Below, piece by piece: positions 18,894-29,145 of a stretch of DNA of 64,000 nucleotides (positions within the stretch are counted from its first letter, which is position 1; each line of letters starts with the position of its first letter). Both the position numbers and the translations under genes were made by a program. Source of the stretch: Macrophomina tecta. Taxonomy: Eukaryota > Ascomycota > Dothideomycetes > Botryosphaeriales > Botryosphaeriaceae. Location: NCBI GenBank assembly GCA_024180945.1, contig JAKSGN010000012.1:496001-560000 (forward strand). Direction: 5' to 3'. The notes beneath the pieces were generated by a model. It searched no databases. It saw only the letters and a list, made by a program, of their open reading frames with translations, and was not told the DNA's origin.

Positions 18894-20582
18894 TCAACAA
18901 CTGCCGCGGGAATCGACGCTGTCCCTATCCGCTGAATTACGATCAACAGGCGTTTCCACATGAGGTAACCGCAACGCCTCTGCCCCACTATTCTCGTGGT
19001 GTAATGGTGAGGTTCTAACCGAGGATTCCTGTGTCTTGGCAATCTTTGGGACGGGTACGACTTCGACATCCCTGATTAGCCTCCCTTCGTCCGTGTCGCA
19101 AGAGCTGTCGACGGCTTGTAATTTATAGCCGTCGCTGTCTTTGCAGCTATCGTAAGAGAAGCTGAATGCTGGATCGGTGTGGGAGCCGCTATAATCATGT
19201 TTCCGGGATGCGGAGTTTTGCCGCCTGTGAGTATGTCTGCCGCGGTTCACGGTAGTAGAGCGGCAAGTGGCAGGACCAAAGAGGCGGGGGAAAAGGTGCT
19301 TGAGACAGGCCTTTACGATCGGAAGACAGCCGCAGATGATACTGAGATCGTTTTCGGCAGAGGCGGCGATGAGGTTCCTCGACTGGGTGTCTACTCATCA
19401 AAAGGTGTTAGCCTGCATCGCTAACGTGCAGGGTAAAGTATATGCATAGAAATCAGTACTAATCAGAACGTACAGAGGCGGTCTATCCTTCTCTTTGCCA
19501 ATGGCAGCAGCCAAACTACACGGCATACACTTATAGCGACGATGCTATGAAGTGGCAAATCAGCGTTATATACCACAGCCTTATAACTCCAAGGGAGAAG
19601 ACTCTTACCAGCATCCAATGCAAAACAATATAATAAGGCCTAGCCTGCGCTTCAGCGGCATCTGAAGCTTATATAAAATATGCGCGGGCCATAGAAAGAC
19701 AAGAACATCTCCGAAAGAATTGAGCGCTGCTATAGCCATATAGGCCGCCGAAGAGTTTCCGCACTTGCGCTCGGGACTGAAGGGGTGGTTCCAGGCTAGC
19801 GTAACCGGTCTGTCGAAGCGTCAATTATGTAGCCTCAACAGGCCTCGCTTGGCCATCTTCCTCTTCTCCCCGAACTACCTCGTACCGTGGCAGGGTCTCG
19901 GGGAAGACGACTTACGTGCAAACAAAGAGAGCCATAAGTAAGGCAGCTGTGCCCCACATGCCACTATACATCATCATAATATAACAGAACCGTCGAGTTG
20001 TCTCGCTAGGAAAGAGTCTTATGTAACCCATACAAACGGAAATCCTACATAATGCGGCAGCTGGGTAGATGAGCAGGACATCCGTACCTAGCATCTGTAG
20101 TTCAGGATCACGTTATAAGAAAGTTCAAACAAGCTAAACCCCTTAAGACAGCGGCAAAGGCCTCTAGAAAGAAATAGATTCATTCCCGGTCGCAGACTGG
20201 CGTTTTCGTGGTTTTGATGGAGTGAGGGGGTTCCTCTTCGAAACTGGTCACGTACCTTAAACGCCATCGGTATGTTGCGTGGCCTAATATCCCATAAATG
20301 ATACGCTATGCCATACTTCGTCCCTACACAAAGGGCGATCGCCTGTGCGACGGCCACAGCTGCTGCCAGCCCCATGATGATATCGTCCCATCCGGGGTTG
20401 CGGGTCACGATAATGCGGCTGTAAAGGCGTGCGGAAAGGAAGACGACCATTAGCACAGTCATGGAAACTTCCATACCTAGAAGGATAGGGACGCGCGTTT
20501 CCGGGTCGACGTAGTTGGGCTTGGGCAACTTGGCCGCCAGAGGCCCGAGGTAGTCCTCAAGAGTTGTCATAGTATCTTGCAT
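18894..20582 (-). CDS. Fungal rhodopsin/SAT4-domain seven-transmembrane protein (five exons)
   Basis: Exons 20582-20256, 20094-19916, 19809-19609, 19544-19474 and 19393-18894 join in frame into 425 residues. The four introns (161, 106, 64 and 80 bp) start GTACGT, GTAAGT, GTAAGA and GTACGT and end in AG. Joined segments give family landmarks: ARLYSRIIVTRNPGWDD (helix 2-3), CRISVCMGYIRLFPS, CTPVTLAWN, MPLKRRLGLIILFCIG and AENDLSIICGCLP (helix 7), then a Ser/Asp-rich cytosolic tail. PTH11-like members act as surface receptors in plant-pathogenic fungi, but many have no known role. All phases agree, so the gene appears intact despite its transposon surroundings. Start: first ATG of exon 1; splice sites need transcript support. 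Confidence 0.82.
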
Positions 20583-21963
20583 TGCGCCGTGAGGATGTAG
20601 CGTCGGAAGTATGGTCGATGCGAGAGAAGATGGCAAGATTACAGAAAAAGGGGCTCCCAGCCTGTTTGCTATAAAGTAGGTAAAGGGGCGAAAGAGCGTA
20701 CTAGTGAGGGCTGTTCATCAATATATCGACAGACCGTGACTGGGAGGAGTAGTTGTCTGGGCTAGACGAGCAACGTCTCTATCCCTTCCATTCCATTCAG
20801 CTGATCGTCCCATACAGGAAATGCCGTTCTGAAGATTGTTAGCACAATAGCGAATGGGTTGCTTCGTCTGGCGAAAATTTAGCCTTCTCCGTAATCATAC
20901 GGTATTACGCGGCGGCTTATTGGGCGCTTCAGCGAGGTGTGGCTTGAGTTGTTAGCACGGCACGGCAGGCGCTGCAGCAAACACCGGGCCGCAGTTCCCC
21001 GCGGAGTCTGCCGCGCTTGTGAAATAGGGTTGGCAGCGGGTGGGCGGCAGCAAGAACACCAGCTAGGCATAATAGGATACACCAGAGACCATACACACAC
21101 AACTCTTTTATGAAAAGCCTTTTACATGCTTGAGTTTAAGTATAAATCTCCTTTACTCTCCATTATACCAGGTGATATGATCCGAGTGGTTTTACCATGC
21201 AAATCATCTGACGGGGCAATGAATTTCCTCATCTATGCTGGAAACGTGATCCGTTATTTTGTATAAGCTGGTGACGAGTGTCCCAGTCCCACTGAACCAT
21301 TAGGGATTCAGCATTAGCAGCGCCTCAAACTCAGAGTGGCCTGATAGCCCCAAGCTGGAAGCGGACGATGGCCAGCCTTTCGTTCTCATCCCGCTGGAGG
21401 CGGAAGGGAAGCTCCGATAGTGTCTCCCTAGGGCATGGCGTCTTGACAAAACGTAGGAACAATTCACCATGAGTATATCGGAGTTGGATGATCCAGGCGA
21501 ATAACCTAAAAATACATTATGAAGCGATATTTTATGCGGAAAGAAGATCGTGTTCAGCCGCAGTTAAGGAGAAAGGCGGGTTTAGATGCTTTGATATTGG
21601 ACCGGCAAGCCATTTCAAGCCATACGTGTGGGTGTGGACAGAGGCGACAGATGTTCAACAGCTTAAAAGAGGTTGTGGCTTGATTTCCTATAGTTAAGCC
21701 GCGTTCCTTCACTTATCGTCATGCATGTCACAGCCTGTTCTTTTGGTACCGCGGAGGCATTTTAGTCTCAGACATTCGGGCGCCACCGGGGAAGTAGGGG
21801 CGGGGCTTGATTAGGAGTAAATCCCGCAAGCCACAATGGGGAACTTCGGGACCAGGGAGCCGATAGGTGAACCATAAGTTGGGCTGAGGCTTAGGGACCG
21901 GTACGGCTGATCAAAACAATTAATCTTGCATGTGCCTCGAATTCTGTTAACTTCAGCTCCGTA
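20583..21963. other. 5' flank of the 7TM gene; no gene seen
   Basis: Short ORFs on both strands lack recognisable domains. No terminal repeats or RNA genes were recognised before the pogo element at 21964. Confidence 0.45.
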
Positions 21964-23797
21964 ACGTATCGGATAAGCGAGTGGCCCATCTTGCCAAGAG
22001 AACGCGTTTCCTATCAACAACACGCAATGACTCCATCACCATCGGCTTGCTTGCCTGAATCTGAACGCCAGCTTGTGCTGACCATCCAAGCAATCCAAAA
22101 CGATCCCACTCAAAGCGAACGAGCCGCGGCAGACACGTACAATGTTAGTCGCAAGACGCTCGGCCGGCGACTTAAAGGCACCCTTCCACGACGCGATTGC
22201 ACACCAAATTCCCGAAAACTCACTAACTTGGAGGAATCTGTTCTTGTCCAACGTATTCTCGACCTGGATTCGCGAGGGTTCTCTCCACGACTTTTGCGTT
22301 GTTGAGGATATGGCGAATAAGCTGCTTGCCGACCGCGCTGGAGGCAAGGTTGGCGTCAAATGGGCGTCGAGCTTTGTGAGGCGGACACCCGAGCTGAAAA
22401 CACAGCTGAATCGCAAGTACGACTATCAACGAGCCAGATGCGATGATCCAGAGCTTATCGTGCAATGGTTTGGGCTCGTCCGGAACACCATCGCGAAGTA
22501 CGGGATCGTAGACGGCGACATGTACAACTTTGACGAAACCGGCTTTCTTATAGGTATGATTGTAAGTGGGATGGTTGTCACAGCATCGGAGCGACGCGGT
22601 CGACCGAAATCGGTCCAGCCAGGCAATCGCGAGTGGGTTACTGTGATCCAGGGAGTCAACGCCAAGGGCTGGGCGATTCCGTCATTCGTGATCTTCAAGG
22701 GACGGCACCACCTTTCTGCCTGGTATAGCGACGACGTACCACGCAATTGGGTCATCGCGCTAAGCGACAACGGTTGGACGACGAATGAGCTTGGTCTACA
22801 GTGGCTAAAGCACTTCGAAACACATACGGGAGATCGCACGACCGGAGCATGGCGCCTTCTGATTCTTGATGGCCACGCGAGCCACAACTCGGCTGAGTTC
22901 GACGCGTTCTGCCAGGCGCACAGGATTGTCACGCTTTGCATGCCTGCACATTCGTCGCACCTATTTCAGCCGCTCGATGTGGGCTGTTTTGCGCCCCTCA
23001 AGAAGGCATACGGAAAGCGGGTTGAAGAGCTAATTCGATCGCACATCAACCACATCACGAAGCTCGAGTTTCTGCCTGCGTTCAAAGCTGCGTTCGAAGC
23101 CGCATTTACGGAGCAGAATATCGTAGGCGGATTCCGAGGCGCGGGAGTGGTCCCACTCGACCCAGAGGCCGTGATTTCAAAGCTCGATGTCAAGCTTCGG
23201 ACAGCGACACCCCCGCAGGCAGAGGCCGCAACCTGGGACGCTCAAACACCGCACAACCCAGCTGAATTGGCCTCTCAAACTGAGCTTATTAGGAACCGGA
23301 CTGCAAAGCATCAGAACAGCTCACCAACGCCAATTAACGATGCGCTGAACCAGCTTGCTAAGGGGGCTCAAATGATGGCACATTCGGCTGTCCTTCTGCA
23401 GGCGGAAGTAGCGGATCTTAAAAGGGCAAACGAGGCCGCAACGCGACGTAAAAAGCGGCAGAAAAAGCGAATTCAGAAGCGAGGGACCCTTACGGTCCAG
23501 GAAGGCCAGGACTTAGTCGATAAAACTGCTGTTAATCAGCAGATTTCGCAGGAAACGCGCCAAAGTGGTGCGCAATCGGAGGGGCCAGCGATAAAACGGC
23601 GGCGATGCAGGCAGTGCGGCGAGTCTGGACATAATTCTCGCACGTGTCAAAAAGATGTGGAAAACACTATAGAATAGGATGTATATTATAGATTGTCGAT
23701 TTTATAAGGCGTTGTGGAGTTATTTACAATTTAAGTGGTTTAAGTCTGTTGGGGTGGCTCACTCGCTTGGGTGGCTCACTCGCTTGTTGGGATACGT
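21964..23797 (+). mobile_element. Second pogo-type DNA transposon (22-kb copy), TA-flanked
   Basis: Inverted ends share ACGTATC and AAGCGAGTG and are flanked by TA (21962-21963; 23798-23799). The right end carries GGGTGGCTCACTCGCTT twice in tandem (23752-23768, 23769-23785; period 17), the left end about one copy. Length 1834 bp. Confidence 0.75.
22027..23677 (+). pseudogene. Pogo-type transposase with zinc knuckle, single frameshift
   Basis: From ATG 22027 the N-terminal helix-turn-helix (SERAAADTYNVSRKTLGRRLKG) and LVQRILDLDSRGFSP are in one frame. The frame then shifts by one base at about 22285-22300 into DMANKLLADRAGG and the rest. The catalytic Asp residues are present (YNFDETGF, LDGHASH, FQPLDVGCF). 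The C-terminal part has a Lys/Arg-rich helix and a knuckle CRQCGESGHNSRTC. It aligns throughout with the 51-kb copy (51306-52922). The single frameshift is the only clear defect, so the copy is fairly young or was recently active; an assembly error is possible. Confidence 0.82.
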
Positions 23798-24053
23798 TAT
23801 CTAAAGTCGTGTGTGAAAAATTTCGGCGATCGGCGAAATGCCTTTTGACAGTTAAGCTGCAAAACCCGATAATCACGTGCGTCTCGAGGATCGCCAACCT
23901 CGTCTCTCCTCTCCCCTGTAGGGGCGGAAACAACCACCTGCAGCGAGAACGAATTCTTGGAATTACGCCTTACAACCACGCGCAATCGCTCTGCAACGCG
24001 TACTAAGCCGCTCTACTGGCAATCCGCTATCGCCCAATACCGGATTGTCCGCT

Positions 24054-25592
24054 ATGGCGGTCGCCGACGCCTTGCGACCCGGCGATAACCCCCTTTCGCT
24101 CTACGAGCACGCCGCACCGCTGAGGACCCAGGCAAAGCAGCTTCTTGACGAGGCAGGCGACCACAGACGCAGTTTCCGCTACCACACCATCGCTCCGCTG
24201 ATCAAAAGCGCCATCGAGTTGTGCGACAAAGCCCTCAGCCAGCCGACGCCGGCCGAGCTGAAGGCAGTTGTGCACTCAGTCCTCCAGACTGCGAACGACA
24301 TCAAGAAGGACACAAGCGCCATCAAGCGTACCACTGACTCCATCAATACAGCCGACTCCCAAATCCAACGGACCGCGCAGCAGAGCCCCATGACCTGGGC
24401 TCGAGTAGCAGCGATGCGAACGACAGCAACTGCGACAGCACAGATGCAGCCCAACCTCTCGCCAAGCCCGAATGACAGGTGTCGCGAATTAGTAATCAAG
24501 CTTACGGACCCGCAGATGATCAGCCACCTCCGCTCGCAGCCCCCGACCCACCTCAAAGACCGCATTAATCGTGCCCTGAAGTCGCAGCCGGACCCCGGGG
24601 TGAACAAGATCCAGGTAGTCGCGGCGAAGCAGCTTCGAAGCGGGGATATTGCAGCATACACAAGGAACCAACAAGAGAAGGAGATACTGCAGGAAAGCGC
24701 ACACAGTTGGGTGGAGACGTTTGGAGGCACAGCGCGAATCGTGGCACAGACGTACGGTGTCATTGTGCACGGCGTACATACCAAGTCAATAGACCTCTCA
24801 GATATGGAAAATGCCATCAAACTGCTCCAAGCGGAGAACAAGCCGCTACTCCCCAATGCTGAGATTAGATACGTAGGCTGGCTAACCAAGGCTTCCACCA
24901 ACAAGAAGGCGTCGTCGCTAGTGGTGGAGTTTAGCAGGGCGGAGGACGCTAACGTAGCGATCACCGGAGGGATGGTGTGGCAAGCGGAGATGCTCTCGTG
25001 CGAGCTCTACGATCGAACGTGCAAAGTCAAGCAGTGCTTTAACTGCCAAAAGTACGGTCACATAGGAACCCAGTGTCAAGCAGCGCAAGCCTGCGGCTAT
25101 TGTGCAGGCCAGCATAATTCCAAAGACTGCGGACAGAAGGAGGACCCAAGCGCGGAGCGCAGGTGCGCTGCGTGCAAGCGCTCTCACACGGCGTGGAGCG
25201 CGGCCTGTCCAGAGAGAAAGAAAGAGAAGGAGAGGGTTGAACGAGCTAAGGCCATGAGGCCATTTCTTCACCCGGAAAACATCAGCAAGAGACCACCAGC
25301 ACTGACGCAAGTACCAACACGGATAACTCAACCCACTGAACAGACGACAAATCAAACGTCAGCGGTCCCGGCAGAACGCCCGACCAGGAAGCGCGGAAGA
25401 CCGAGGTCACTGCACGCCGAACCCGAAGATACTGTGCTGAGGGGAGAGCGGCAAGAAGAGATCGATAGCCTGATCAGAGCAAGCCAGCAGCTCCGGGAGG
25501 AAGCGCTGGCCATGTCAGGCAGGCAAATCGCAAATACTCGGCAGCCAAACACACAGCCACTTAGCAACGAGATCACAATGCTCGATGACTAA
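24054..25592 (+). CDS. LINE-a ORF1, gag-like protein with CCHC knuckles
   Basis: 512 residues from the first ATG (24054). The middle region shows RNA-binding-type segments. The C-terminal third has CFNCQKYGHIGTQC, CGYCAGQHNSKDC and CAACKRSHTAWSAAC, typical of LINE gag-like proteins. A basic AT-hook-like RKRGRPR lies near residue 450. No stops or frameshifts. The end overlaps ORF2 as ATGACTAA (25585-25592). Confidence 0.88.
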   Translation: MAVADALRPGDNPLSLYEHAAPLRTQAKQLLDEAGDHRRSFRYHTIAPLIKSAIELCDKALSQPTPAELKAVVHSVLQTANDIKKDTSAIKRTTDSINTADSQIQRTAQQSPMTWARVAAMRTTATATAQMQPNLSPSPNDRCRELVIKLTDPQMISHLRSQPPTHLKDRINRALKSQPDPGVNKIQVVAAKQLRSGDIAAYTRNQQEKEILQESAHSWVETFGGTARIVAQTYGVIVHGVHTKSIDLSDMENAIKLLQAENKPLLPNAEIRYVGWLTKASTNKKASSLVVEFSRAEDANVAITGGMVWQAEMLSCELYDRTCKVKQCFNCQKYGHIGTQCQAAQACGYCAGQHNSKDCGQKEDPSAERRCAACKRSHTAWSAACPERKKEKERVERAKAMRPFLHPENISKRPPALTQVPTRITQPTEQTTNQTSAVPAERPTRKRGRPRSLHAEPEDTVLRGERQEEIDSLIRASQQLREEALAMSGRQIANTRQPNTQPLSNEITMLDD

Positions 25593-26007
25593 GGGCAGGC
25601 AGTTTTCCATCTTGCAGTACAATGTTATGAGATCCAGGACCAAAGTGATGGCGCCCCTGTTTCGGGACCGACGAACGCGCGAGTTTGACATCATCGCCAT
25701 CCAGGAGCCGTGGGAGAACCCCTTCCACTTCCTCCACCTACGGCAGGTGCCGGGCGTGGCGTCGGGCGAGTGCGACTGTAGGCGTGGACTGCAGACAGTC
25801 AGCCACGTGCTGTACTCGTGTAGCAAGGTGGACGAGCTAAGGCTCACCTTTCGCACGCCGTATAAGAAGGGGAGGAGGCAATGGACGACAGATCTGAGGA
25901 AGATGCTGAGCCAGCGCAGCACAGCCATAGCAGCAGCAAAGTTCATGGTGGCAACCAGGCTCCTTGGGCAATTTGGAGCGACATCACACTCACAGCATGA
26001 AGCTTGA
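25585..26007 (+). CDS. LINE-a miniature ORF2: endonuclease start fused in frame to the C-terminal zinc region
   Basis: 140 residues. The first 50 match the beginning of a LINE endonuclease (ILQYNVMRSRTKV, IIAIQEPWENPFHF). The rest (from about 25740) is the extreme C-terminus of ORF2, with a CDC..H..C zinc motif and the DLRKMLSQRSTAIAAAKF segment shared with the truncated copies at 26245 and 61652. RT, RNase H and most of the endonuclease are missing, yet the fusion is in frame. The product cannot be an RT; whether the short protein does anything is unknown. Confidence 0.8.
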   Translation: MTKGRQFSILQYNVMRSRTKVMAPLFRDRRTREFDIIAIQEPWENPFHFLHLRQVPGVASGECDCRRGLQTVSHVLYSCSKVDELRLTFRTPYKKGRRQWTTDLRKMLSQRSTAIAAAKFMVATRLLGQFGATSHSQHEA

Positions 26008-26244
26008 CACTGGAGGAAGACGGGACAGTTTGCGGAAAAGATCTGCGCTGAGGGATGACCGAAGTGCCAAGAGACGTGTATGTAGAAGTATGCAGAGGAG
26101 ATAGAGAACAGGCCAGGTCCCGCCGCCTCGCTTAGACTCAAACGGGTCTAGCGGACGCGGAGGAACCGGCCCTACGCCGCATAGCTGCCTTCGGCGGCTG
26201 GGACGGACTATGAATTCATCATTATCATCATCCTCTCCCCTGTA

Positions 26245-26662
26245 CATGTGCAGCAAGTTCGACGAGCTGAGACTCACCTTCCGTATGCCGGATGAGAGAG
26301 GGCGGAGACGCTGGACGACGGATCTGAGGAAGCTGCTAAGCCAGCGCAGCACAGCCATTACAGCAGCAAAGTTCATGATGGCAACCAAGCTCCTCGGGCA
26401 ATTCGAAGCGATATCGCGCCCACAGCATGAAGCTTGACACTGGAGGAAGACGGGATAGTTCATGGAGAAGGCTGGCGCAGCGGGAAGACCGTAGCGCCAA
26501 GAGACGTACATGCAGGGTATACAGGTCAGATAGAAATCAGGCCGGGCTCCGCTGTCTCGCTTTGGCCCAAAGGAGCCTAGCGGGCGCAGAGGAACCGGCC
26601 GTATGCCGCATAGCTGCCTTCGGCGGTTGGGACGGTCTATGAATTCATCATCATCATCATCG
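26245..26662 (+). mobile_element. LINE-b: 5'-truncated LINE copy (C-terminal ORF2 end, 3' UTR, CAT tail)
   Basis: Matches LINE-a from the CSK-DELRLTF codons to the tail GAATTCATCATCATCATCATC at 26641-26661. It begins immediately after the right target duplication of LINE-a, which is an unusual coincidence. No target duplication of its own was found. Confidence 0.8.
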
Positions 26663-26674
26663 ACATAAGGCAAC

Positions 26675-26900
26675 TGTCGCCCACCAGAGCTGCGGCGACA
26701 TACAGCAACACCAGATTGTATGAACTTTCCTACACGTATATAAACCACACTCCTTAGATAGCTTTGACCTTCGTGGTCAACTTCCATAACAATTCAGCAC
26801 ATTGTTAGTAACACGGCCTTCGCACGCAGTGCTCAGTCTCATCACGTGTTCAACTTGTTCTCACCCTCTTCTTGTACCCATTCAAGGAAACCCTTCGACA
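26675..26900. mobile_element. LTR of family B, copy 1
   Basis: 226 bp, beginning TGTCGCCC and ending TTCGACA, with GTATATAAACC as a promoter-like core. It is highly similar to 53118-53343 of the same length. Flanking 5-mers differ (GCAAC / GGTTT), so it is not a clean solo LTR. It cuts the 3' end of the pogo gene that follows. Confidence 0.75.
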
Positions 26901-29145
26901 GGTTTTCTCCCTCTTTGGTGTTTGGATCCTTAGAGGCAGAGGCCCGCTCGTTACAGAGGGAAGCGTGATTTTACGTCCACTTCCTGCAACTACCAATTTC
27001 TGTCTTTTTGGATTTCTCTGTGTCGCATCTTCTCTCTTCCGCTTCTGAGCTCGAATTTCCTCTTTTGCCTGACCCTTTTGAAGCCGCTTTTCCTCCTGAA
27101 GCTGTTTATTAGCTTGCTGCCGTGCGAGCCGCTCTTCTTTTTGCTGCTCTTTTTGCTGCTGCTTCTCATCGCGAATTCTTCTCCTGGTTTCCCTTTTCTC
27201 CTGAGCCTCCTGAGCCTTTCTCTCCCTTTCAACCGCCTTATTCTGACGTCGCTCCTCAGCCTCGGCCTTCCCACGTTGCTTTTGATCCTCCAACTCTTGT
27301 GCACGAGCTCGTATAGCACTAACTTTGGCTGGAGAGAAGAACTGAGCTTCTCCGGGCCGCTCTTTATCGAAAAGACCTATTGGTTTCCCTTTTTTCCGCT
27401 TGTTTTTCTAACCAACAAGTGCTGCACGAAGTCCTTGATTCTCATGTTCAAGAATTTCGTTTCGGGCTGCTAGCTTTTCGCTTGCCCGAATGATGAGATC
27501 AAGCCCGAGTTGTTACGACGGACCCGACCGTGTTGGGTTTCAGCCGGTGCGTAAGACCATTCGGCCAACCTCCCGTCGACTCACAGTCGACAAAAGGTTC
27601 AGCAATGATCAGCCTGGTGGCTGATCGTGCCCCAACAACTCTATATACAGGTAGGTCCGTAACACGAGTGCGATATGTTGGGATAACTAAGTTAGTTATA
27701 TTGGAGGAATCCCAGGCGTCTTTAGTTCTATTAGAGGATTCCTAGGCATCGATAGTTCGTTACCTAGTAATCCTGCTAAGTTAGTAAGCTACGCCACTAA
27801 TTTTACCCTAGTGGGTAAAATGGGTATAAAGAGGAGCCCATACGGCCTCCCTCTACGAGATATGCCAACTTGTCTTCATCAATTGTACTGGGCTGTCAAT
27901 TAGACTCTTTTCAACACGATATCATCCTTCTCCTTTGAAATCGCCTTGACTGCACGACGTAAGCCTCGCACGGAGCTTGGAGTAGGTTTTTTCCTTTCAA
28001 TGTCACTTGAAATCGGTGACGGAGTCTCTTTTTTGATTTTCTCTAGGACTTTCTGTGGTTTGAGGGGGCAAATCCCTGGACTAGCAAATGCCGACCGGAT
28101 ATTTTCAAAAGTCAAGGCTGAATTCCACGCCGTACGAAATAGTCCCCAGAAAGTCCGTTTCGTAACGCGAGAAAATCCACGGCTTGATTGAATTAACTGG
28201 TCAATTTCATTCGAATAGGCCGTGGCGAGCGGAGAAAAGATTCCAACATCAAGAGGCTGCAGACGGTGGGTTGAGTGCGGCGGTAGAATAACCAGGATAA
28301 CCCCGTGTCGGTCGCAAAACTCGATAAACCGAAGATTGACGTGGCTTGAGTGGCCATCTACAAGAAGTAGACGTCGGGAATTTCCTGCTTTTGCCCTCGT
28401 ACGAGGCTCGAAGACCTTGGAAAGCCATGAGATTCCAAGCTCCTCGCTTGTCCAGCCTTTTTTTTGACACAGCGAAGTACGCTTCCTCATACGAACCGTC
28501 AAAATCCTCAAGCCAGGTATCTTGCAAGTCGCCAGAATCGCCTTGATAGATTAAGGCTGGTGGGAGAGCTGTTCCGTCCGCGCAAATCGCTGTAAGTAGG
28601 GAGATAAACTCGCGGCTCCCGTCTTGAACCGACCCGAGAACCTTTCCCCTCCGAAGCTGTTGAATTGAGACAATTCTTTTCATGGTACGGCAGAGACCTA
28701 GCAAGAATCCCTTTTCATCAAAATTGTACGTATTTGCCGGACGAATATGATATTTTTCAATCTTTTCCTGAAGCTATAATGGAAACGTTAGCCTTTATCT
28801 TCATACAATAAATATTAGGAAGCCAGGAGAGGGAGGACTCGTACGAGTGAATAGAAGTGTTCAAAATACGTCGAGTTATCAGTGACTTTACGGGTTTGGT
28901 CAATTCCGCGGAGATAGATGCTTTTAATCCGATCTTTGTGTCGTTGACAGAACCGGCGAACCCAGCACTGTCCGATTGGCTTCCGTACGATTTCTACGAT
29001 CAGATTCTCAAGAATCTGCGGAGTTGGATGCATTCCCCGATCCGAAAGGTCTGATATATGCTTGAGAAGGACCTCTTCTTGTGCATCTGTGAGAAGTTTT
29101 TGATGTATTGAGCGTGCTTCATGGTTTGAGGTCGTTTTCCCTTTA
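26901..29145 (-). pseudogene. Third pogo-type transposase (28-kb copy), broken by two LTRs, a frameshift and a TIR element
   Basis: Minus-strand pieces: 29145-28845 (CENP-B-like half, QCWVRRFCQRHKDRIKS), intron 28844-28774 (GTACGA..TATAG), 28773-27917 (YNFDEKGF; VDGHSSH; LQPLDVGIFSPL) and 27510-26901 (coiled-coil tail). A run of eight A on the sense strand (plus 28458-28465) adds one base and shifts the frame. A solo LTR (27511-27916) splits the region after the catalytic core; excising it restores KDDIGLDLIIRASEKL. The helix-turn-helix end was cut off by the element at 29146. A TAG also occurs in the tail near 27410. It is closest in design to the intact 16-kb copy (coiled-coil tail, no knuckle). 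Confidence 0.8.
27511..27916. mobile_element. Solo LTR of family C inside the 28-kb pogo gene
   Basis: 406 bp with TGTTACGACGGACCCG at the start and TCAACA at the end (short TGTTA/CAACA inverted ends), and a GGTATAAAGAGG promoter-like core near 27822. Flanks (CGAGT / CGATA) are only partly alike, so the 5-bp duplication is degraded or the ends are off by a base or two. Confidence 0.65.

Larger units (their letters stand above)
23921..26230 (+). mobile_element. LINE-a: short LINE with intact ORF1 and internally deleted ORF2
   Basis: Flanked by a 14-bp target duplication TCCTCTCCCCTGTA (23907-23920 and 26231-26244) and ending in a GAATTCATCATTATCATC tail. It has a 5' UTR of about 130 bp, ORF1, and an ORF2 reduced to its two ends. 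Length 2310 bp. Because it has a target duplication and a tail, the deleted form itself was mobilised, presumably by a full-length relative. Confidence 0.85.

Noticed and set aside
18985..19030. tRNA-like wording (GTGTAATGGTGAGGTTCTAACC)
   Set aside because: No complete cloverleaf could be drawn, and the stretch lies within the last exon of the SAT4-type gene.
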